Source: Hyparrhenia diplandra (lineage: Eukaryota > Streptophyta > Magnoliopsida > Poales > Poaceae). From it: a DNA stretch of 64,000 bases. Where the stretch lies: assembly GCA_015847255.1 (NCBI GenBank), contig JADLZK010005799.1, positions 1 to 64,000 on the forward strand. Direction: 5' to 3'. Below are positions 24,001-35,600 of this stretch, one piece after another. The translations under genes and the position numbers were made by a program. Every line of letters begins with the position of its first letter. Position 1 is the stretch's first letter. The notes under the pieces were generated by a model. The model searched no databases, was not told the DNA's origin, and saw only the letters and a program-made list of their open reading frames with translations.

Positions 24001-24321
24001 TGCCATACTATTCTTATACCAATCAAGCAAGGGGACAGTCTGAAGTCTGAACAGCAGAACTAGCTAGCAGCTTCAAAAAATCAACAGATCACGCCTCCTA
24101 CGAATCAGGACACCTACTAAATCTAATCGATGAAAGGATGAGCACCAAACAATCAGTCATGGAACTAGCACAATAAACACCAATGGTTTCATGGCAGATT
24201 AGAATAGGTCAAAATCAGGGTTAAAATGGTTCCACAGACATCAGCTGAAGCCTAGCGACCACAAGGTTTATTCTATTCTGAATTCAGCTCACCATTTTCA
24301 TACACAAGAAATGAAGAAAAG
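21074..24321. other. Unassigned region
   Basis: Mostly A+T-rich. At 21840-22230 a G+C-richer patch is open on both strands; a minus-strand frame includes SVVMAAIGGVSAITTCSSNR, which I do not recognise. A 23-base unit (ACCAGCAAGCCTCGGTGATTGC) is duplicated imperfectly at about 22624-22677. No domain match was found elsewhere. Confidence 0.4.
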
Positions 24322-24482
24322 AAAAACAAGCGCCTAGCAGAGGAGTTTTCTGCACTTTCTGGACAGGGGTAACCCCCACTGCACTGAACTTGTAGGCGAC
24401 TTGGTCCTTGGCGTTTTAATGCAATGACTGGGGCTATGCCCTCGAATTCAAAAAAAAAAAAAAAAAAAAAACAAGCGCCTAG
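24322..24482 (+). mobile_element. Short poly(A) retroposon with 16-bp target duplication
   Basis: AAAAACAAGCGCCTAG occurs at 24322-24337 and 24467-24482. Between lie about 112 bp ending in GGGGCTATGCCCTCGAATTC and about 20 A. The tail style is that of a grass LINE 3' end, so this is probably a 5'-truncated LINE. It landed just beyond the 3' end of the PRELI-like sequence. Confidence 0.75.
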
Positions 24483-24589
24483 AAGGCGGGGTTCCGATTG
24501 GTCCGCGCGCACACAGTACAGATCGAGGAACCCTGGATCCCGTTGGGATCCGCGGCGATGCGCAAACCAGATGAGGCCACAGATCAGGG

Positions 24590-25158
24590 CGCGGCGCCGG
24601 CGGACGGCCTCCGAGGTACCGGCAGATCCGGCGACGACCTCCCTCCCCTTGGCGCTATTCTGCAGGAAAACTCGGCGCAGCGGGTCTCGACCTTCGGCGA
24701 CGGCGGCGAGGGCCGCGAGCGGGCGGCACCGATCGTGGTCTCCCCGCCCGAACTGCGTCCAGTCGTCGGGCCGGTCCGGGTGTGGCTCAGGATGCGCGCT
24801 CCTCGACCTCGATGAGGCCCCGAGGCTGACGTTGCGCACGACGACGTCCATGGCCTGGCGCTGGGCGTCGAGCGAGGTCTCGACGCAGTGGCAGAGCGCG
24901 GCGGCGCCGTTTGGAGAGACGCCGCGGCGGAGCGAAGGAGGCGTCGGAGGACGAAAGGGAGCGGCGGGGGACGCACGGATGATGGAGCGCGCGGCGTGGG
25001 GAGGCGGCCCGTGTCGGAGTCGAGGCGGTGCAGGTGTGCACGTCGGCGACGTGGGAGAGCGCCGTGCGGGAGGCCGGGGTCCGTGAACTTGCGCCACGCC
25101 GCCGGCATCACCCGGTCCCACAGGTGCCGCGCCACATGCCCTGCGTGTACACCACCAT
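24590..25158 (-). pseudogene. PRELI/MSF1-family gene, frameshifted
   Basis: The minus strand from ATG at 25158 (MVVYTQGMWR) shows successive PRELI/MSF1 blocks in three alternating frames: LWDRVMPAAWRKFTDPG, LDSDTGRLPT, ALCHCVETS, AMDVVVRNVSL, GLIEVEERAS, KVETRCAE and LQNSAKGREVV. Family proteins (yeast Ups1-3, animal PRELID) carry phosphatidic acid or phosphatidylserine across the mitochondrial intermembrane space. The blocks cover nearly the whole domain, about 180 residues, without an intron. Order and spacing are conserved, but at least five indels break the frame. Either it is a pseudogene of recent origin or the sequence has base-level errors. It lies head to head with the gene at 25599. 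Confidence 0.7.
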
Positions 25159-25598
25159 GGCGATTGTGGGGTCGGGAGGTTTTTGTTCGATGATTTGATT
25201 CTCCTCTTTCTTGCGGCGAGGGTTGGGTTTCAGGGTGGAAGCGGACGGAGAAGAAGGTAGGAAAGGGGCAAGTGAGGAGGAGGCGGTTTTTGTAGGGAGA
25301 GGAAGAGGGGCCGAGTCCGGAGCCGTGCGGCCGCCGTTGGATTGGAGAAGGCAACCCGAACCTGCCGGCGAGCGTGAGTGGTGCGGACGGCACGTGGGGA
25401 GGGAGTCTCGTGTCCCTATGCTTATTGCTTGATTTCCTCGTGATGCCGCGCGTGTGCTGGCAAAACGTATTCCAATGTTTACGCCTTGACTCTTGACTTG
25501 GGAAACGGGGGAAGACCGGAAAAGACTTCTCTCAGAACTGAATCAGGCGAGCAGACGGCAGCGCCCCGCGACGCGACCTTTCCTCGTCAGCGGCTCCG
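25159..25598. promoter_or_regulatory. Possible shared promoter between divergent genes
   Basis: About 440 bp separate the two opposed start codons (minus-strand ATG at 25158, plus-strand ATG at 25599). The segment is G+C-rich in its left half and falls in G+C at about 25420-25500. No TATA box stands out. Bidirectionality is inferred from gene orientation only. Confidence 0.3.
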
Positions 25599-26275
25599 AT
25601 GGCGCTCTCGCACCTCTCGCGCCGCCTCCTGAGCTCAACGTCCGCCGCCGCCGCGCCCCTCCACCCCTAAGACATTCGCCCATGCCGCGACCCTTCATCC
25701 TCCTGAATCCCGGGCGCCGCTTCTTCTCCGCGTCGTCAAGCCCCAGCCCGAACCCTTCGTCGGAGGAGCCCAGCCAGGGCGCCCCCATCCGCGCCGTGTC
25801 GCCGGATGAGATGCGGCACCAGGAGATCGAGGGCCCCACGGTGGGCGCGACACGTCGCCGCTGGCCGACGAGACGCGACGGGAGCTCGACGCGCTCCGCC
25901 GCACCGTGCAGCGCCTCAGCGGCTCGCTCGCGCTCCTCGGAGGGGCGAACTCACCGCCGGCGGCGTGGATCACGCCTACGGCGCCCCGCCCCTCGGTGTC
26001 CGGTCCCGCCGCGGCGGTGCAGGGCGTGGCGGCGTTCGCGTTCTCGCGGTCGCCCTGGTGCTGCCGCGCCATCAAGCCCATCGCCTTCTTCCAGAAGATG
26101 GAGGCCAACGCGAGGCTGCAGGTGCTCACTCTGTGCCTCCAGGCTACCAAGAACGTTAACCTCAATGCTGCCCGGACGCGGTGATGGCCACGTTTGCGCC
26201 CTAGGGGTGTCTAAAACGTCAGTTGCTGCGGTGTTGATGATGATTTTAAGGTTCACATCTCTGCGGGAAGGATAG
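25599..26275 (+). pseudogene. Gene-like sequence for a mitochondrial-type small protein, frameshifted
   Basis: The start ATG at 25599 gives MALSHLSRRLLSSTSAAAAP, a classic mitochondrial presequence rich in Arg, Ser and Ala without acidic residues. That frame stops at about 25668. The next frame reads AVSPDEMRHQEIEGPTV, a third reads SPLADETRRELDALRRTVQR and later AIKPIAFFQKMEANARLQVL, and the last ends in VSKTSVAAVLMMILRF with a stop at 26273-26275. The pieces make a coherent protein of about 220 residues with a likely coiled segment and one or two hydrophobic segments. I do not recognise the family. At least three indels separate the frames. Confidence 0.4.
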
Positions 26276-28246
26276 TTGAGTTTTCAGTTTCTAAGGAATA
26301 AAATGCACTGGTAACAGTCAAGTAGAACTACGACATTTGGTGATTTTTGGAAGTTGGATCGTGCTTAGTTTTGGTGATTGTACACAAGAGAGAGGAGATT
26401 ACAATGTGATTGTTTGAGATATTTCTATTAGATGATTTGACTCTCAACATCGGACGAAATGAGGTTACTAAAATTTAGCATCTCCCTTTTAGCTTTCGAA
26501 CCAGTTCCATGCTGATATCCTGTTTTTTAACACTAACATGGCTAGAATCGCAATCCTTATTGCTGCTTCCCTCTTGCCACTGAACTGTATTTTGATTTAT
26601 TGTGATTTGGCAAGGTTGTATTAACTTCTTACTCTAGAATACTGTAGCTGATTCAGTTTGATACTGAGATCAGAATGAACTCATGTTTTTCATACCTTTG
26701 TGATTGGCAGTCCTAGTTATGTGTCTGCTCAGAACTCCGGGATATGATCTGATGTTTCTTTCCAGTTGGCCTTTCTGTGATGTGGATCAAGTATTTTTCT
26801 TACAGTATGTCAAATAGAGTAAATTGGAGATAACACTATATCAAATACAATAATGGTAGTAAACGAGAACTAGCTATGCTTTTGCAGATTAACTTGATTG
26901 AAAACATTTGAACAAGTCTTTAATAGTTTAACTAAAACAGTGATCATATTATTATTATCCTTTTGTGACGATTGTGTAATTATCTAGTTATACATTTACG
27001 ATTCTACTATATTTTTAGCAACGTGAACATTGCATGTTGTCCTCAACTAGTATTATAAATTGTTGTGGTCTTGTGGGTATCTTTTTTCCCTTTTAATCTT
27101 GACTTACTTTTTGCAAAATTTCGAAAGAGAGGGGCATGCATGGTCTATTATGATAATCTAACATCTCAAAACATTTAGATGACGTGAAGTATCACAAATT
27201 CTTCACTGCAAATCAGCTTTACTAGCTCAATTTAAACCAGAAATTGTTTGGATATCCTCCTATCAAAGCTTTTTGTTGGTCATATTCACTTGCTTGTATC
27301 CTGTTCTAATTTCACCTTTGTATTTATCTATGTTTTAGAAGTACCATGTTTCTATCATGCCTTGGTTATTCTTTTTATCACGAAATTGGCAAAATAAGAT
27401 TTTGCTTGTATCCTGTTTGATCATGTTTATTTGGTTTGTCTTTCTGTTGAATATAAGTGAGTTTTCCTCGAAACTTAGACTAGTTAACTTCAAATTTCGA
27501 TGTACTATTGATCAGATATCCTATAGTTTACAGTTTTAGCTTATCTAGCTACATGCATCTTGTAGCAATTAGTGATTTGTGAATCATTTGATGAATCTGA
27601 CCAAATAATCCCTCTTGTGATATTGTATGTTTATTAAGTGATTATATTATAGGTGAACTCTTGTCTAACCGCAGCCCCAGTACAGTAAAGCAGTTCAATT
27701 TGGTCCTCTGCGAGTGTGCTAACGTGAAAATCCAGTATAATATCTTAGCCAAGTTCCTTGTTAACTACAGTTTGTAGTGGATAACAATCGTGAGATGGAT
27801 TTACGAAGTTGTTTTTACTGCATCTCTATGTGTTACTGACATGAACTAAGCAGCTGGATCCTAGCTGCTTGAAAATTGCTGAGCTGTATGTGCTCTGTTT
27901 CTTTACCATTTGTTGTTTCCCTGATGGATACATTGTGAAGTCTTTGCTTTTATGCAGTTTATACGTGACACTATGATAGTATAACACTAGTGGGCCATGA
28001 AAAGCTGTGCTGCTTGATCTTTTAATTCTTTAACACGAGGGATCCTGTCACTTCATGTTATTTGTCCCCGAAGAGGCAATATTTCATTTCTAAGATTCCC
28101 CAATTGTCATGTCCCTTTTACTCTCTCTCAGCCTTGAAAGTGGGATATAGAAAGAACACTGTAGATTCTCATGAGAGGGCCATTACAAGGTATCCATGGT
28201 TTCTAGAAAGCACTACTGATTACCAGAGTACACTGCACTGTGACCT
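26276..28246. other. A+T-rich region, no gene recognised
   Basis: Follows the gene-like sequence ending at 26275. Short frames only; composition resembles introns or 3' flanking DNA. Confidence 0.4.
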
Positions 28247-28475
28247 TGTACTCCCTCACAGCCTTGAAATATATTGGATTTTCGCTACGTCCTAAGTCAA
28301 AACCATTCTAAGTTTAAACTAACCAAGTTTTGTGGACCAAAAGTAATAATACATGTGCCATACCAAAGAGATATATTGTGAAAATACATTTCATGTAAAT
28401 AATGTATCTAATGGTGCCTCATTTTGATATCCTAAATATGTGATTGTTCTTAAACGTTTTAAGCCGAACTTAGGA
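28247..28475. mobile_element. Degraded Stowaway-type MITE
   Basis: The left end reads TACTCCCTC, followed by an interior typical of the common grass family: TAAACTAACCAAGTTTTGTG, AGATATATTGTGAAAATA, CATTTCATGTAAATAATG, ATCTAATGGTGCC, and near the right end AAGCCGAACTTAGG. The right terminal repeat is worn away, so the end is approximate. Confidence 0.5.
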
Positions 28476-29949
28476 GTGATTGTTTAACTTAGACAACTGA
28501 AACATCCAGCTATTGGACCAAGAGGAAGTAACGTGTGTAGCATATAGGTCAAGGAGAAATGTTTTGTACAGGATACATGCACTGGACGTTCTCAGGGTTG
28601 GCTAGGTATGTAGGCCTTTTGTTTCTTCTGGAGAGTACACTGTTTTTAATAGCTTGTCATGCTTGATGCTGGATAGTGCAGATTCACTGGCAGCATTGCT
28701 ACATCTCCAATGGATGAGACAGTAGCTGCTGGATAAATCTAGCTTTGCATCTGGAAACTGTATAATACTTGCCAATTATTGGTGCTCTTTTTCTCCATTA
28801 TGATAGGTAATGCTTTGCAGTAGGAAGCTTACGACACACCACTCTCATCTTCACCATCAGAGGTCCAGATGAAAGAAGTAGGCGAGTAGGTGCTATGCTA
28901 CATTGTTGCTGTGTCAAACTCTCCGAAGTGAAACGTACTAGAAATCACTTGCCGCCATTTCCCAACTAATGTTCAGTTTTTTTTTGGTGGTGGTGTGTGT
29001 GTGTTGGGGGATCTGCTTGTCTTTGGTGACAGATCTAATATTCGTTTCCAATTCTTTTCCAGTTCATGAATCTAAGTTGCTTTGCTCCACCATTTTTTTT
29101 CATATTTGCAATGTACAGAAATTTTGTGTAGTTCCTTGGAGTTACCATATATAATCCAGGGATGTTAAAGCAGTTTCTTCTACTCCATGCAGGAGCTGGG
29201 CTGCTGGGGTCAGTTGGATCCTCTGCCTAACATTTACTAACTATATTATTCACTAAATCTGGATTTCCTCCACACAAAAAGGTAATTCTGAGACAACAAT
29301 CATGTTTCTGCTTTTACTTCGCAACTGCCACTCTGCGAACTGATTACAGCAATCAGAATTGTGATGCAGTTCTGTTTAGCATTTCGGATGAGTAAAATAA
29401 GAGAAGTTTGATTAACCTTGGACCTTCAGGGTGCAACAGCATGTCAGTACCAGCTTGCAGTTCATTCATTACTTACTTAGTGTGTGTACCGACGTCTCAT
29501 GGACCGTCACTTTAATTAGAGATGTTGTTCTAGCTTATCGTTATGCACCATGGGGGCAAAAAGTGGGGAAAGAGAGGAGGTTAAGAAGATTTTGATGATC
29601 TGTCCCAATCGTCAGTGCTGACGTGCCGTGTCCGAGGTGGGGAGGTCCCCTCCAGACCTAGCTACCAGGATGCACGCCAAAAATCCCACGTCGACGCTGC
29701 GTAGAAAGCTTATATTTTTGGCGACGATGCGCCGAAACCAATGGTTGGGTGAATTAAAATCAGTTTACTCCACTGCATGAAAACCTCTCTCTCCCTACAG
29801 TGGCTGTTCCGGAGACCACCTGACACACATGTGTGACAAAAGGCTGACCCGTGCATGCACGCATGCATCCCCATCTAGCATCTCTTTTCGTTTTCACTTT
29901 CTATCCTGTTTTCAACGAACCATCCGATTCAAAACCGTTTCACCATTGA
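28476..29949. other. Unassigned A+T-rich DNA
   Basis: A poly(T) and TG-rich patch lies at about 28977-29010. No gene or complete element was recognised. Confidence 0.4.
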
Positions 29950-32900
29950 ACTCCTGACATTTTTGCGCATGATTCAAGATCCATTGTGAAAGATATGAGT
30001 CGAATTTCAAAGAGAGTATGCATGAGGATAAAAGATTTGTATGCTACTGTCTGCGCATAGAATCTTGTGAGCGAAAGTGCATATCAACATGGAAGTGCCC
30101 TTGTCTCCTCCAAAATTTGAAATTTGAATCACCATACTTGAATCACACATCAATTGAAGGTGGATTTTGAATGCAGCGGGAGTACTTATCAATATGTGTA
30201 GAACGGTTTTTGACGCACGGTTTTACGCACACAAACCCTCTTACGCGAGGTGAGGCGAAGTTTTGTTCTCGACATTGCATAGTGATTGAATGAATAATGT
30301 TAGTTTACGATACCGCGCATAAAGGCTGCCTCCACAACACACTTCGCTTGAAATTAAAAATGTGCTTGAGGATAAGAAACGGGTTTTATGCTATCTTTTA
30401 ATGCATATAATCTTATGAGCGAGGTGCATGGCAGCATGGTGGTATGATGCTCTCACCTCTAAAATTTAAAATTTGAATCACCACACTTGATTCGCAACAA
30501 AATGAGAAGGTCGTTTGCGAATGCATAGGAGTACTTGTCAATGTGCGTAGAATGGTTAAGATGCACGAGTCTTTTATACTACCATCCGTGCCTGCAATCT
30601 TGGCTGGCGAGTGCATAAAAATGATGGGTAGCTCATCTACCGCCAAAATTTGAAATTTGAATCACAACACTTGACTTGTAGCGCGAAGGTTGATTGGTCG
30701 CGTAGAGGTCGCGTGTCAAGGTGCGTGGGAACAGTGTTTGACACAAACATTGCGTAGGGAAGTTGGTGATCGAATGCATAACAGTTAATTTTGTTGGCGG
30801 CGTAAAAACCTCTCCACGATACACTCTGCCCACTTGACAATCATACTTTCGCGTGGAGCAGGTGATGCATAGCTAATATTGGGCAATGCATTTCAACGTA
30901 TGAGAGACTAGAAGCTCAAAACATGTGGGCTGATCCTACGTTTTCTTCTTCGAAAATTGAATTTTTGAGCTTACACATGATGGGCATTTGGATGCATAGA
31001 ATCAGCGGTCAGAAGTTGTGCATGCGTGGTGGTTCGCTGAAGCGTTTTCATATAGTGGTCAAGATCTGCCTAACACAATAGCCATGCTTAGCATTTTGTG
31101 AGTGAGTGCATAGTAACATTTTAAGGTGCTCTCGTCTCGCTTTAAAAGTGTGAGAAGTTTGAATCAGCACTCTTGAATCATAACATTTTGAAGGGTCAAT
31201 TGGATGCATATTATCATGTCAAGATGCATAAAATAATTTTTGCTGCTGACATTACATAGAAACATGTCAGAGCGTTGTATATTTTTACTACGTAAAATAT
31301 TAAAATCACCTGTCAAGCGAGCATAGAAACATGTAGAGGATCTCATCTTTTCCTAACATGTAGAGGAGCATAGAAATCATGGTAAGTGTTCAACATTTAA
31401 AAATGGCAAAATTTGCTGGGGAGACATCGTTAAAGTGTGGCTTTTGCCACAACCCACTAAAAGCTGTCTTTGCCAAAAACCATCACAGTTTCATGTACAT
31501 TTTGCTAGAAGACACTATAGTACATAAATAGCATTTTTAATCTCACGTAGGTCAAATGGGACATAAATTTGGACAAAGCCACGTGTTTTCACTTGTCTGT
31601 CCTCGCCGCCCGGCCGTGCGCCCGTGCTCGTCGTGCCTCGGCGGCGCCCGACCACATGAGCCCATGCTTGCCGTGCCGCTGTGACACCGGCCACTGCTCG
31701 CTGCCGCGAAGCACGTCAGTCCACGCCGTCCGGCGGTGCGTACGTACTCGCCGCGCCGTACAGTCGCCGTTTGCGACGCGCAGTTCATGCTTGCCGTGCG
31801 GCTGTGACGCCCGGCCGCGTGCTCGCCGGAGAGCCGGCTGCGAGTGAGCACGCGGGCGAGCACGTCGCCGTCGCGGGCCCGCGCGAGCATGCGCCCTCGC
31901 AGTCCGCCGTGCGGGGCAGGCACGCCGCACGGGCAACACGAGCACGCGGCCTGTATGCGTGCGCGCGCCCGAGCCCCTGTCTCTCGCTGGCGAGCTCGCG
32001 CTGCCGCGCTGGCGAGCGCGCGTCCCAGCTCCGCTCTGGCGTTCGTAAGGGAAAGAGGAAAGATCAGGCGGCGCGCCTCCTGGGTCTGGCGTTGGATGTG
32101 TTCATACGGGAAGGGAGGGATAAGGCTAATGGGTAGGGCATATTACCGTCATTTTCAGTGGCTATCGATTAAATTCAGATAAAATAATGGATGGAGTGTC
32201 TTGTAGCATACTAACCCGAATTTATAGTGTCTTTTAGCGAGACAACTTTTGATGGTTTGGCAAAAGCCACACTTGAGAGCAGTGTCTCCCAGCAAATTTT
32301 GCCTTTAAAAAGTGAATCAGGGCAAGTGAAGGTTGGATGCATAGAATCTAGTCAATATATGTAGAAAGCTTTTTGGCACCAACATATTTGCATATACAAT
32401 ACTCACCAGCATTGCATAAATAATAGTGGTTGAATGAATAAAAACTAACATTGTTACTGCATAAATCGTTCCACAAAATCTTTGACCATGCTTCCCTCCG
32501 TGGAAATGTTGCATAAATTACAATCCTTTCATATTTTATATCAATTAAAATCCTTTGACATTTTAGATCGCCGATAATGCATATAAATTAGTAGTTTGTT
32601 AAATAGATGGAACAATGCATAATGACATTTGAAATTCAAGATCAATTCCGATGAACCTATGCAACTAACCATAATCCATTAACACATAAAACATAGCGGC
32701 AACTATGCATAATCGCATTGAAAATTGAAAAATCAATTTAGATGGAAACCTATGCAGCTAAAAAAGCATAATCGCATTTGAAAATTGAAAAAATCAATTT
32801 AGATGAAAACCTGTGCAGCTAAGCATAATGCATTTGCTACCCATTTTTCTTACAAACCACCTATTAGGTAAGGCATAGAAACTTATGCAAACAAAGCATC

Positions 32901-35600
32901 AAAACATGATATCAACATAACAAATGTATAATTATATGTATGAAGCTTACATATAATTGTTTCATCAATGTATGTCAAAAGTGTTCTAACACTACATAAG
33001 ATTTTGCTCCAACAATGTACACAAACTTCTTTGGAGTTCAAAAATTGAATTAGTTGGGTTGAAACCTATGCAACTAAAGCATAATCACGGTTTCACCATG
33101 AATCTAAACCCTATGCTTGTTACCCCAACCAAATGCAATATACCATCCTTGCGGTCACCATCGTTCGAGCACGTAGCTCTTCATTTCCTGAAATACAAAG
33201 CATACAAAAGTTAGATAAAAACATCGTGAAAACATTTGTCGGTACAAAATATCTCACCGGGATGCGTGGATCCAACATCATATTGCATAAAAAATAGTTG
33301 AACAAAAGGCATATAAATTTAAAACACTTGACGTGTAGATACATCAAGCTTCTAACACCATCAGCTAGACAAAAAAACATGAGACATGGCATGCAATGAG
33401 CAGCTACAACATGGCATACTTATTGAAGCTCCATAATTTTTATCATATTAATCAAACCAAATATACTATTGGAGCTTCATTATCAAAGATTGGGCCACAA
33501 AGGTATAATTTATAGAACTAGTGTCGGTGTAATTTCTAAAACTAGTGTTCGATATAATTTCTAGGGAACCAAAAAAATTCTATGCATCCAGAAAAATAAG
33601 ATTCCAATTTTCATTCATTAAACATATTTAAACATTCTGTTATATTAAATGATAAAAACATACAGGTGATTCATAGAATCATAATTGTCTATGCATAAGA
33701 AACTGATGTATGCATACGCAGGAACAAATTTGGACCGAGATGGTCATGCTAACAAAGGCATATAAACATATTAAGGTCACTAGTTGTTTTGATAGGCTTT
33801 GATTTCTCCAATTCCTACACAATCTAAGAGATGTGTATGGTCATATCACAACTTACTTAACAGCCTGAAGGCGTAATTGAATAACACCTAAAAGCTAAAT
33901 TTTGTTCATCAAAATTAACATTTAAATTTCATTGCACATCATATCACGGAGGTGCATAAAAACTCTATCAAACGCATGAAATTATGCTTTCTTGTGCTAA
34001 TCCGAGAGACTAGTTGTTGATGCAATCTCAAAACATGGCCATTGTGAAGCTCGCTCCCTGCATCCACAAATGCACAAAGCACAATCCGTGACCAAAGAAA
34101 TAAGAAGCTATATCAAGATGCACTGACATTTCATCATACGTGCATACAGACCACAGAAATAAAGAGCAAGAAAAGCACAAAAAAAACACACATGCAGCTT
34201 GCTGCTCACCATTTAGGATCAATTTTTATGCATATCCACACTTTCATTAACGTTCAGCAAACAATCCATTTAGCATCTAGATTTGTTTACACAGGGTCAA
34301 CACGTGCATATGAATAAAAAAGGATTGAGGAGGCTAAGATTAGAGGAGCATCAACCTTGGGTCTTCAGCCACCATGAGGATCAGCAGTCACCACCAGAAG
34401 CAGTAGTGACCAAGAGCATGATAGTCACCACGCTGGTACCTGCCTCCATTTCTCCATGAACCTGAACCTGCAGAAAGCATCAGGCTGAATCTCAATTTTT
34501 GGATCATGCGTGCATAAAAAAACATCCCAGGTCAAAAAGAAAAATATGCATGCAAACATAGTAACTTATGACCACAGTCCTCACTGAGCCACCATATAAA
34601 GTCTCTAACAATGCATGGATAACTGCTCAAATAGGGCATAGAAAATTTATTAGTTAGGTACCATGCATCGTGTATTTATTATTAAAGTATACATCACATC
34701 CAAAGAAATGCATGGCTCACCAAGAAACAAGGAAATCTAAAAGCTCAGATGATTTTCAATATAACATAAGACACTGACGACATGCAAAATGAAGCAGCTG
34801 CAGCAGCAAGGCATGACTGTTGAAACTCTATAATTTTTACTGCATATTAATCAAAGCAAAAATGGACTGCTGGAGCTCGCAATCAAAATTGGGTCACAAT
34901 TTTAACAACATAGAAACTTGTTTAAACATGGCATAAAAATCGATCTTGCGTAGAAATCATCAGAACATTGCATATAACCAAATCAAAAACATCCCTCTAT
35001 GTGATTATTGGACTGAAATCATGATGGTCAGAACACAAAACAATGATTAGAACACTGCATCAAGAATTAGGCATAAAAAGTCTGTACACAATGCAATTGA
35101 GTGTAACAAATTGACGCTACAGCAGCAGCATGGACATAAAAACAATTAGCTGCACATTCCTCCTAAAAACAAAACCACCAATCGACAACACATTTCTCCT
35201 CCAGCACTGCAAGAAGCGATTCGTTTCTTAATCAAATTGGATCCCCAGATTAGGAATCCGAGGGAGATGGGAAGGAGACCAACCAAAAATAGTACATCAA
35301 TCATGGGAAGCATTATTTGAGGCCACAGATTTTTTGCATAATAAAGCAAAGAAAAATAACGGACAGAGAAACTAAGGCCCACTGCATTCGTTCCTACTGG
35401 CCATGCTACCTGAGCAAATGAGCATGCTAAAATCACATCGATCTTGCTACATGAGCATACAAGCAATTTTATACAAAAATACCGTACCAGGAATAGGGGC
35501 TGAGCATAAAAACCTTGCAGTCTGTGAGCGCTGCTGCTGCATCTGTAACCTACCTGCAAGCTACTCGGCAGGAAACAGCCAAGCTGCTGGACGCGAGCGG
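29950..35600 (+). repeat. Degenerate repeat domain rich in GCATAA/GCATAG
   Basis: GCATAA or GCATAG occurs about 30 times on the plus strand, against roughly ten reverse complements, where about five per strand might be expected. From about 29990 to 31250 the motif sits in diverged units of roughly 250-300 bp that also share AAAATTTGAAATTTGAATCA and an ACTTG-AATCA segment (near 30112, 30465 and 30644). From 32610 to 33090 a 60-bp unit with GCATAATCGCATTTGAAAAT and CCTATGCA(A/G)CTAA appears four times. A Mutator-like element interrupts the domain. No coding capacity was recognised. Confidence 0.6.
31396..32312. mobile_element. Mutator-like element with G+C-rich cargo (Pack-MULE candidate)
   Basis: GGCAAAATTTGCTGGG begins at 31405 and its reverse complement ends at 32303; similarity between the ends continues inward for about 100 bp (AAGTGTGGCTTTTGCCA, AGACACTATA). 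The flanks TTTAAAAAT (31396-31404) and TTTAAAAAG (32304-32312) are a 9-bp target duplication with one mismatch, the MULE length. The interior (31560-32130) is strikingly G+C-rich in an A+T-rich setting, as in Pack-MULEs that carry host fragments. No transposase is present. The cargo is internally repeated (about 105 bp; GCATGCTTGCCGTGC and similar) and I cannot name its source. Confidence 0.8.

Noticed and set aside
29820..29880. A CACTA terminus suggested by CCCTACAGTGG near 29796
   Set aside because: There is no matching opposite end and no subterminal repeat array next to it.
31681..32136. Alanine/arginine-rich frames inside the Mutator-like element as genes
   Set aside because: Similar-length frames occur in several phases on both strands, as expected for about 70 % G+C. 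The sequence is internally repeated, with no recognised domain.
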